NCBI RefSeq assembly: GCF_023923205.1
Contig: NZ_CP099490.1
Coordinates: 2,604,001 to 2,668,000 of the forward strand
Source: Ornithinimicrobium cryptoxanthini
GTDB taxonomy: Bacteria; Actinomycetota; Actinomycetes; Actinomycetales; Dermatophilaceae
DNA length: 64,000 bases
Direction of reading: 5' to 3'
Both the position numbers and the translations under genes were made by a program. The notes beneath the pieces are model-generated. The model worked only from the letters and a program-made list of their open reading frames with translations, searched no databases and was not told where the DNA came from. Shown in pieces: positions 17,672-25,433 of the stretch (the first letter of the stretch is position 1; every line of letters begins with the position of its first letter).

Positions 17672-20038
17672 TCAGGTTTGGCGTCGGCGGAGCAGCAGGA
17701 GGCAGAGGAGGGCATAGCCGACGGAGAGGACGCCGAGCATGCCTATGGCCAGGCCCCAGGCCCCCGCGGTGGGGTCCCATAGCTGGTCTGGCGCGACTGC
17801 GCCGGGAGGGCTGTGTGCCTGCAGGTTTACGGTGGAGGCGGCGGCGGCAAAGCCCCAGCGGGATGGAGATAGCCAGGCGACCTGTTCGAGGACCGGCCGG
17901 TCGACCGTGAACAACCCGCCGGAAAGGACCAGCTGGGCCATGATGGCGAGGACGAAGATGGGCATGACCTGCTCGGGCGTCCTGACAAGCGCAGAGAACG
18001 CGAGGCCAAGGGTGGCGGCAGCGAAAGCGCAAAGGGCTGAGGCTGCGATGAGCTCCACCGTCCCGGACGGGAGCAGGGCAGAGTTGGTCGGCGGCTCCTT
18101 CATGATGATGGTGACCAGAACCAGGATGACAGCCTGGAGGATGACTAGGATCGCGTACACCATGAGTTTGCCTGCCAGATATATGGCGGGTGACAGGCCG
18201 ACGTCGCGTTCTCGTCCGAAGATGGCCCGTTCGCTGACCAGTTCGCGGATACTTAGTCCCATGCCCATGAAGCAGGCGCCAATGATGACCAGGATGAGTA
18301 CTTGCCTCGCTTCGGAGCTGCCCAGGGGGTCAGGAGCGCCCGTCGGCGACGCCATACCGAGGTCGCCCGGCACAAGCCAGGTGAGCATGCCGAGGACGGC
18401 CGGAAGCACGACGACGGCCACTGCGTACATGGGGTCAGCCGCGATGATGCGCAGTTGGCGCCGGAGGAGCGTGGAGAGTTGCTGGCGCGCGCTGCGGCGG
18501 CCTGACGCTGCGGGTTGTGCAGCCGACGGCGCGTTCGCGCGGGCCGCAGGGGGAACGGGGGTCTGTGGGGTGCTTGCATGCCCCAGGGGTGACTGGGCGA
18601 AGCGATCTCGGTGGGTGTCAGGCTCCCTTGCAACGTCGATGAACACGTCCGCATAACGGTCCCTGTTGAAGTGTGGGAGCAGCTCACTCGGAGGACCGTA
18701 GTAGGCGACCTTGCCACCGGGTGCGAGAAGCAGCACCCGATCGCACTGGTCTAAGTTGTCCACGCTGTGAGTGACGACGACGACGGTCCGCCCGCCGTCA
18801 GCCAGGCGTCGCAGGGTTGCCATCACTTGCGCGTCGAGTCCTGGGTCCAGCCCCGACGTCGGCTCATCCAGGAAGAGCAGGGAGGGCTTCGTGAGAAGCT
18901 CCAGGCTCACAGACGCTCTCTTGCGTTGACCGCCTGAGAGGCGGTCGATCCGCGTCGATGCATGTTCCTGCAGACTGAGCTCCTCGAGTACCTCATTGAC
19001 GCGCTCGGCTCGAGCATCCGTGCCGAGGTCAGGTGGAAAGCGAAGTTCGGCCGCGTAGTCGAGGGCTTGGCGCACGCTTAGTAGCCGGTGTACGACGTCC
19101 TCCTGGGGCACCAGCCCTACGCGTTTCCGCATCTCGGCCCGGTTGGCGTACATCTCACGCTGGTCGAAGTACACGGCCCCACCTGATGCGCGTCTGGCAC
19201 CGGTCATCACGGTGAGCAAGGTGGACTTGCCCGCGCCGGATGGGCCGATAACGGCAACCAGCGAAGCGGGAGGCACCACGAAGTTGACCTGTTCAAGCAG
19301 CAGGCGTCCGTCGGGGAGAGCGAAGGAGACTTCCTGGCAGATCACGGATTGTGTTCTCGGGTCTGACGTGGCGACGGTTAGCAGCTCCCCGTCGAACCGG
19401 AGGCGCGTTGTACCGATCGTAATGGTGTCCCCTCGCGTGAGGGCAGAGTCCTCGACACTCACTCCATTGACCTGGATACCATTCATTGATCCAAGGTTCT
19501 CAATCGCATAGCCATGCGACGTTTTCTTGAGCACAGCGTGGTACCGCGATGCCTGAATATCTGAGAGGACCACGTCGTTGTCAGCCGCTCGCCCGATCGT
19601 AGTCAGCCCCGCCGGATTGATCAGAACCGAGTCGTCGCTGGGTTGATCCTCATTGTCCGACGGGGCTGGCGGACTTGTTCCAAGGACCACCTGTCGGCGC
19701 CGCTCTACGTGCACCTCCCCCCTTGGCGACCCGGATGTTGCCGCCTCGATGTGGATCTCGATCCCATCGTCCGGATCGGCCAGTAGCAGTCTCGCAACCC
19801 GGTCCAATTGCGTGATCTCGGGCAGGCGGTGTCCGTCCTGAAAGGTCCCGTTGCTACCGACGCTCCGGTACACCCAGACCCCGTCACGCTGAGCGACTTC
19901 TCCATGGAGTCGGGAGATCCGTGAATCCAGGATCACGACCTGGCAGTTGTGGCCCCTTCCGATCCTGAGAACTTCCCCAGGCCGAACCCGCCACTCCCGA
20001 TCATTGAGACGCACCACCACCTGTGACGTCCCTCTCAT
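17672..20038 (-). CDS. FHA-FHA-ABC transporter, Rv1747-like
   Basis: A 788-residue one-polypeptide exporter. Two forkhead-associated domains bind phosphothreonine: residues 20-80 (IGRGHNCQVVILDSRISRLHGE) and 140-215 (IGRAADNDVVLSDIQASRYH). An ABC ATPase follows, with Walker A GPSGAGKS (265-272), signature LSGGQRKRASV and Walker B LLFLDEPTSGLDP. From about residue 545 there is an ABC2-type membrane domain with six hydrophobic segments. This is the order in M. tuberculosis Rv1747, whose FHA domains are phosphorylated by the neighbouring kinase PknF; here two kinase genes precede it. The start may be ATG 20038, or GTG 20050 overlapping the kinase stop. The exported substrate cannot be told. Confidence 0.9.
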   Translation of the reverse strand: MRGTSQVVVRLNDREWRVRPGEVLRIGRGHNCQVVILDSRISRLHGEVAQRDGVWVYRSVGSNGTFQDGHRLPEITQLDRVARLLLADPDDGIEIHIEAATSGSPRGEVHVERRRQVVLGTSPPAPSDNEDQPSDDSVLINPAGLTTIGRAADNDVVLSDIQASRYHAVLKKTSHGYAIENLGSMNGIQVNGVSVEDSALTRGDTITIGTTRLRFDGELLTVATSDPRTQSVICQEVSFALPDGRLLLEQVNFVVPPASLVAVIGPSGAGKSTLLTVMTGARRASGGAVYFDQREMYANRAEMRKRVGLVPQEDVVHRLLSVRQALDYAAELRFPPDLGTDARAERVNEVLEELSLQEHASTRIDRLSGGQRKRASVSLELLTKPSLLFLDEPTSGLDPGLDAQVMATLRRLADGGRTVVVVTHSVDNLDQCDRVLLLAPGGKVAYYGPPSELLPHFNRDRYADVFIDVAREPDTHRDRFAQSPLGHASTPQTPVPPAARANAPSAAQPAASGRRSARQQLSTLLRRQLRIIAADPMYAVAVVVLPAVLGMLTWLVPGDLGMASPTGAPDPLGSSEARQVLILVIIGACFMGMGLSIRELVSERAIFGRERDVGLSPAIYLAGKLMVYAILVILQAVILVLVTIIMKEPPTNSALLPSGTVELIAASALCAFAAATLGLAFSALVRTPEQVMPIFVLAIMAQLVLSGGLFTVDRPVLEQVAWLSPSRWGFAAAASTVNLQAHSPPGAVAPDQLWDPTAGAWGLAIGMLGVLSVGYALLCLLLLRRRQT

Positions 20039-20046
20039 ATGGGCGT

Positions 20047-21965
20047 TCACGAGGGCACGACACGAAGCACTGTGGAGTAGGCGCCGCGCTCGTACTCCGA
20101 AACACGAACGACGACCCAGCCCTCTGGGAACCACTCCGAGATGTAGGCGTCGGTGGTGGACCCGCTCCCTTGCCCAGCGTGATCGTCAGAGTAGTAGGAC
20201 GTCAGGTCATCCATGCCCACAATCCCCATGACGACGTCTCCGGTCTCGGAGACCGTTTCGAAAGTCCAAGAACCCTCAGTCAGGTAGTAACTCACGAAGT
20301 GAGCATTCCACCCTTCCCCTTCCACACTAGGCCCCTCGAGCGTAACGTCGCTTGTGGCATCGGTTGCGGCGGACACCGAAACGTAGAAGGCGGCGTCGCC
20401 CCCCCCAGAACTAAGAACGTCAATCGCCACGTCGTAGGTTCCTGGGATTAGTCGTGCAGCCAAGGCGGGATCGAGAGCGTGATTGTCCAGCCCCCCGATT
20501 GCCTCCGGTCGATCGTCGTTGGACAACTGGAACGACGAAGCCGTGTGCGACAGGCTCAGGGATAGATCGTCATCTTCTTCACCATGTACCGAGACAACGA
20601 CGGTCGACTCTGTCGCTATGTCGAACCGACCAAGCCAAGTCTCCCCAGCTGCAACGGCCCCATTCACCGACTCACCTACCGTCAAGGGCGTGACAGTCAC
20701 CGCGGGAGTGGTCGGCTCCGGAGTGGTCGGCTCCGGAGTGGTCGGCTCCGGAGTGGTCGGCTCCGGAGTGGTCGGCTCCGGAGTGGTCGGCTCCGGAGTG
20801 GTCGGCTCCGGAGTGGTCGGCGATGGGGTGGTGGATTCCCCTGCGTCGCCGTCCGCGTTGTTGTTGTTCGCGATCGCTAGTCCTCCCACTACCACGGCAG
20901 CCATCAGCGCGGCAGCCCCTATGACCATCGGTTTCGTTCGTGATGGTGACGCCGGATCATTGGTTGGTGGGGGCGATGCTCCTGCGTCGTGATCGCCACG
21001 GTCGACACGCTGGGTGAGAGCGTCGTGCAACACCGCGTCCTCAGCGGTGGCAGTGTCCGTGGTTCGACCCGGTGCGAGAGCGGTGTGCTCGTCATCGGGC
21101 CAGACCGGCGCGGGGGTGGCGTGCGGCCGGGGCGAGGGAGGAATACCTCGGAGTGCGGGCGCCATTACCTCCAACCGATCAGCCACCTGCCCCGCCGAGG
21201 GCCGGGCCAGCGGATGCTTTGCCACCATGTCCAGGATCAGGCTCCACAAGGGGTCAGGCACCCCCTCCGGGCGGCCCGGGAGGGCGTGGGCATGCATCGC
21301 CATCACCCGCGCGGTGGAATGCCCGGAGAACGGCGCACGGCCGTGGAGCATCTCGTAGAGCACGAACCCCAGTGAATACACGTCCACCGCGGCGCGGCAG
21401 TAGGTTGCTTATCGTCGAAGAGCTCAGGCGCGAGGTACTGGGCGGTGCCGATCAACGCGGTCTGCGTCGTTCCCGACGCCGACGCCAGAATCGCGATCCC
21501 AAAGTCGGCCAGCCGAGGCTCGGGCTTCGATCCGGCGGAGGTGTCGATCAAGATGTTGGCGGGCTTCAGATCTCGGTGTACCACTCCGGCCTCGTGCGCA
21601 TACGCCAGCGCACCAGCCATCTTGGCCCCCATCCGGGCGACCTGGGCAGGGGCAATCGGTCCGCCCGCGCCGATCAGTTCAGCCAGATCCCCACCCTCCA
21701 CCAGATCCATGACGATCGCCATTGTCTGACCCTCAATGACCATGTCATGAATTCGTACCAGGCCCGGGTGGTCAAGGCTGAGCAGAACCTCCCGCTCACG
21801 GATGAACCTGCGAACCACGTCTCGATCTGTGGCCAGGTCCTGCCGCAGGGTCTTGATCGCATACCGACCACCGCGATGATCACGGCCCAACCAGACCTGA
21901 CCCATGCCTCCGTGACCGAGCTCCCGCTCGATCACATACCCGCTCCCGATGGCTCTATCGTTCAC
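20047..21965 (-). pseudogene. Frameshifted PknF-like Ser/Thr kinase, copy 1
   Basis: A Hanks-type kinase in two frames. From GTG 21965 the N-lobe and active site are complete: GHGGMG, Lys38, HRDLKPAN, DFG, APE. After QPTAA (about residue 191) a duplicated GCGGC at 21387-21397 shifts the frame, and translation ends near 21303. The rest of the kinase C-lobe, a membrane segment (MVIGAAALMAAVVVGGLAI), a Pro-Thr-Glu stalk with seven TTPEP units and a beta-rich extracellular domain continue in the other frame to 20047. Copy 2 shows the unmutated junction. The truncated product would lack most of the C-lobe and should be inactive. The stop lies beside the ABC transporter start. Confidence 0.85.
20714..20818 (-). 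repeat. Seven perfect 15-bp tandem repeats (TTPEP)
   Basis: Seven exact copies of GGCTCCGGAGTGGTC on the plus strand encode TTPEP repeats on the minus strand, forming an extracellular stalk between the membrane helix and sensor domain of kinase copy 1. Identical repeats at the DNA level suggest recent expansion and likely length variation among strains. Confidence 0.9.
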
Positions 21966-22249
21966 CAGGCACCACGGCCTTCCACGCGCATGACTGGGAC
22001 CCTTGTCCGCCGCCTGGTGACAATGTAGCGCCCCCATCACCCCAGAGACTGGGTTCAGGCGAGTCGGCACATCAACTACTGACCGCCACCCCTTCAGCCT
22101 GATGCTCTCATTCCAAGCGGTGACCTCGGGCGCCAACGCGGCCGAGAGCATCTGTCGAGCTGCGTCACCCACGAGCACGTCCAGCAGCGACCCGCGGGTG
22201 GAGGCGCGTCCACTTGGACTCAAGATCCCTCGGACCACCGTGAGCAAGC
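20939..22249. repeat. 1.3-kb direct repeat, left copy
   Basis: Matches 23596-24901 over its whole length. The lengths are 1,311 and 1,306 bp; the 5-bp difference is exactly the GCGGC duplication, and the compared stretches translate identically. It covers the kinase domain and about 280 bp upstream, but not the sensor domain. Confidence 0.92.
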
Positions 22250-22976
22250 GCGTTCCTTCCCAAGCCGCTGCTCCAACGCGACCCTGATCGGAGCTCTTAC
22301 GGGCGTGACTTGCTCGGGAGGTACGCCACTTCAGGTCACCCCGCTCAGGGTCATCCACTCGTTCTGATCTTTTCTCCAGGCAAGCTGCAACCCTAACTAC
22401 GTGGCTCGGCCCTAGGCTGAGCTCGCCGGCCTGCGGTCCGTTCAAGCGACGGACGGCCGGTAGGAACTACTTCGCCGCCGACCACACGACGGCGACTGAC
22501 CACTGACCCCGCCATGAGTGCCCTGATGAGACGGGCCGGGACGGTTACACCCTCCTAACCCACGACCCACGCTACCGCGACTACATCAAGTCAATCTGGG
22601 TTACCCCCGGCAACAGTACGGGCTTAGACCCAATTCAGACCGACCTGGACAGGGACGGCCACGCCGATGCCAGTCCCTGCACGAACACCGTGTCATCGAC
22701 GCGAATGGACATCGAACCGACGCCGCGACGTCGCCGCACCACCGCTCTGGACGTCGACCACAGGGTGTGCTACTTGTCCGCCCTCCCATGGATCGACAGC
22801 CAGTCCGCCGCGAGACGGACAGGGCGAAAGTTAATGTCCCGACCAACAGAAGTACGTGCCGGACCCGTCAACATCGACCCGGGCGGGGTGACTGCTCGGG
22901 ACTCTCGCCAGATCTACCTGCATCAGGCGCCATCGCTTCTGACGCGCCCCATATCCGCGCCACCCCTGGCTGATTG
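22250..22976. other. Region between the kinases with a gene relic
   Basis: No intact gene. On the plus strand, 22507-22692 reads as about 60 coding-like residues (GRDGYTLLTHDPRYRDYIKS, later TDLDRDGHADASPC) without a start, then loses frame; it looks like a relic of an unidentified gene with a DxDxDG-type calcium-binding-like loop. Confidence 0.35.
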
Positions 22977-24617
22977 CTACAGCTCATAGTCGGGGTATTC
23001 CATCCAATGAGCGGTCAGGTCGGAGGCGGTGCCCTCGTATGTGTGCAGGCGGCTAAGAGTCATCGTCGACTCATCGCTCCAGATAACTACGGCTTCGTTC
23101 TCTGCCTGTCGCTCGAAACCCCGCACGCCCCCGTCGTGGTACTCCAACGTAATGTCAATCGGTGCGTAGGAGACGCTCCCATGCATGGAGACGTATTCCT
23201 CGAAGGCTGCCCGAGCGTCCTCCACCGACTCGTAACTGGCGATCACTAGAGTGGCCGGCATGGCGGTGAGCGGGTCGTCGCAACTCATGCGGACGACGTG
23301 TGGCTCGGCGTCCCACGGCCAGAAGTGCGGGCCTTGACCATCGGTCAGTTCGCTACAGCTCGATCGATACGCAAGCTGATTGTCGGCGATTAGCTTGAGC
23401 ATATCTCCTCCCGAGGCGATGACCGGGTGCGTGTTGCCGTTGGCCAGAGCCATGACGACGACCACCGACACCGCTGCCGCGGCGACGACACCCCCTGCCA
23501 TTACGAGCATCTTCGCCGGTCGCCGTCGCGGCTCACCTTCATCCCTCTCACTTGGCAGGTCCAGCTTCTGCACAGCGGCGTGGGCCTCTGAGGAGCGTGA
23601 TGGTGACGCCGGATCATTGGTTGGTGGGGGCGATGCTCCTGCGTCGTGATCGCCACGGTCGACACGCTGGGTGAGAGCGTCGTGCAACACCGCGTCCTCA
23701 GCGGTGGCAGTGTCCGTGGTTCGACCCGGTGCGAGAGCGGTGTGCTCGTCATCGGGCCAGACCGGCGCGGGGGTGGCGTGCGGCCGGGGCGAGGGAGGAA
23801 TACCTCGGAGTGCGGGCGCCATTACCTCCAACCGATCAGCCACCTGCCCCGCCGAGGGCCGGGCCAGCGGATGCTTTGCCACCATGTCCAGGATCAGGCT
23901 CCACAAGGGGTCAGGCACCCCCTCCGGGCGGCCCGGGAGGGCGTGGGCATGCATCGCCATCACCCGCGCGGTGGAATGCCCGGAGAACGGCGCACGGCCG
24001 TGGAGCATCTCGTAGAGCACGAACCCCAGTGAATACACGTCCACCGCGGCAGTAGGTTGCTTATCGTCGAAGAGCTCAGGCGCGAGGTACTGGGCGGTGC
24101 CGATCAACGCGGTCTGCGTCGTTCCCGACGCCGACGCCAGAATCGCGATCCCAAAGTCGGCCAGCCGAGGCTCGGGCTTCGATCCGGCGGAGGTGTCGAT
24201 CAAGATGTTGGCGGGCTTCAGATCTCGGTGTACCACTCCGGCCTCGTGCGCATACGCCAGCGCACCAGCCATCTTGGCCCCCATCCGGGCGACCTGGGCA
24301 GGGGCAATCGGTCCGCCCGCGCCGATCAGTTCAGCCAGATCCCCACCCTCCACCAGATCCATGACGATCGCCATTGTCTGACCCTCAATGACCATGTCAT
24401 GAATTCGTACCAGGCCCGGGTGGTCAAGGCTGAGCAGAACCTCCCGCTCACGGATGAACCTGCGAACCACGTCTCGATCTGTGGCCAGGTCCTGCCGCAG
24501 GGTCTTGATCGCATACCGACCACCGCGATGATCACGGCCCAACCAGACCTGACCCATGCCTCCGTGACCGAGCTCCCGCTCGATCACATACCCGCTCCCG
24601 ATGGCTCTATCGTTCAC
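22977..24617 (-). CDS. PknF-like Ser/Thr kinase with extracellular sensor, copy 2
   Basis: A 546-residue receptor-type kinase. Kinase domain residues 10-265: glycine loop GHGGMG (17-22), Lys38, HRDLKPAN (130-137), DFG (154-156), APE (179-181). A Pro/Ser-rich linker follows, one membrane helix at about 370-392, and an external domain of about 150 residues with two cysteines (SSCSEL, RMSCDD) that could form a disulfide. The N-terminal 340 residues are identical to copy 1, the rest unrelated. The GTG at 24617 is chosen because it gives the usual short lead before the glycine loop; the RBS is weak. It probably signals to the FHA-ABC transporter at 17672. Confidence 0.88.
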   Translation of the reverse strand: MNDRAIGSGYVIERELGHGGMGQVWLGRDHRGGRYAIKTLRQDLATDRDVVRRFIREREVLLSLDHPGLVRIHDMVIEGQTMAIVMDLVEGGDLAELIGAGGPIAPAQVARMGAKMAGALAYAHEAGVVHRDLKPANILIDTSAGSKPEPRLADFGIAILASASGTTQTALIGTAQYLAPELFDDKQPTAAVDVYSLGFVLYEMLHGRAPFSGHSTARVMAMHAHALPGRPEGVPDPLWSLILDMVAKHPLARPSAGQVADRLEVMAPALRGIPPSPRPHATPAPVWPDDEHTALAPGRTTDTATAEDAVLHDALTQRVDRGDHDAGASPPPTNDPASPSRSSEAHAAVQKLDLPSERDEGEPRRRPAKMLVMAGGVVAAAAVSVVVVMALANGNTHPVIASGGDMLKLIADNQLAYRSSCSELTDGQGPHFWPWDAEPHVVRMSCDDPLTAMPATLVIASYESVEDARAAFEEYVSMHGSVSYAPIDITLEYHDGGVRGFERQAENEAVVIWSDESTMTLSRLHTYEGTASDLTAHWMEYPDYEL

Positions 24618-24901
24618 CAGGCACCACGGCCTTCCACGCGCATGACTGGGACCCTTGTCCGCCGCCTGGTGACAATGTAGCGCCCCCATCACCCCAGAGA
24701 CTGGGTTCAGGCGAGTCGGCACATCAACTACTGACCGCCACCCCTTCAGCCTGATGCTCTCATTCCAAGCGGTGACCTCGGGCGCCAACGCGGCCGAGAG
24801 CATCTGTCGAGCTGCGTCACCCACGAGCACGTCCAGCAGCGACCCGCGGGTGGAGGCGCGTCCACTTGGACTCAAGATCCCTCGGACCACCGTGAGCAAG
24901 C
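23596..24901. repeat. 1.3-kb direct repeat, right copy
   Basis: The partner of 20939-22249. Its right end (24772-24901, minus strand) includes a segment reading GSLLDVLVGDAARQMLSAAL, reminiscent of the start of IS256-family transposases, so an old IS fragment may sit upstream of both kinase genes. The repeat ends 40-50 bp from the truncated tadA gene. Confidence 0.92.
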
Positions 24902-24941
24902 AGGACCACCCGGCCTCACGGCTCAAGTTGCGAAGAGAAAC

Positions 24942-25229
24942 CTAGCCGATAACGTCAGGCTCATTGATCCAGATCTCCTCGACGTGCGGGTCGTCGAGGT
25001 ACTGCTGCAGCGGCCCGAGACCGGCCACTGACTCGAGCAGCAGCCGGCGGGCTTCCTCGGGGTCCTGCAGCGGACGGATCCCGCCCTCCAACGCACGGTC
25101 ATCGAAGCCGGTGACGACCTCGCGCACGAGCTGCCGCAGGGCAAGATCATCGGTGACCGGGTCCAGGCGACGATGCCGGATCTGGTCGCGGACCTCGTCC
25201 TCCAGCGACTGGAATGTGCTCGACTGCAC
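24942..25229 (-). pseudogene. Truncated TadA/CpaF pilus ATPase, N-terminal part
   Basis: Ninety-five residues from GTG 25229 matching the N-terminus of CpaF/TadA secretion ATPases, including the block GLGPLQQYLDDPHVEEIWIN. The family continues for about 350 more residues with Walker motifs. Here the frame leaves the family after WINEP and stops at 24942, within 60 bp of the kinase repeat. The remainder and the other tad genes are absent from the window. This marks a deletion or insertion breakpoint at the edge of the accessory DNA. Confidence 0.75.
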
Positions 25230-25327
25230 CCTGTCCCCCTAGCCTCCGGCAGCACCGGACCAAAACCTCCCCTGCGCTTCCCGGCAGGCACAATGGGAAC
25301 CACATAACTGGCTCCACGCCCTCAGGT

Positions 25328-25394
25328 AAACAGATCTGACGAAACCTTTGCGAGGTTTTGGCAAATCTGTGGACAACTGCTGGGCTGTGGACAA
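25328..25394. promoter_or_regulatory. Imperfect palindrome and paired DnaA boxes
   Basis: An inverted repeat with 13 of 17 paired positions spans about 25330-25370 (ACAGATCTGACGAAACC against GGTTTTGGCAAATCTGT). Two exact TGTGGACAA sequences follow at 25368-25376 and 25386-25394; the complement TTGTCCACA is the actinobacterial DnaA box consensus. They lie in the divergent region between tadA' and the FHA-ATPase gene, 40 bp before its start. Confidence 0.5.
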
Positions 25395-25433
25395 CTCTGC
25401 GGCTCAGGTGGCCAGAACCGGCACGATCGGACC

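Noticed and set aside
20714..20818. Tandem 15-bp repeats that could be read as a CRISPR array
   Set aside because: No spacers, repeat period of 15 bp and in-frame coding of TTPEP; it is a protein stalk.
1..24940. Prophage
   Set aside because: No capsid, tail, terminase large subunit or lysis genes; replication genes are of plasmid/AICE type.
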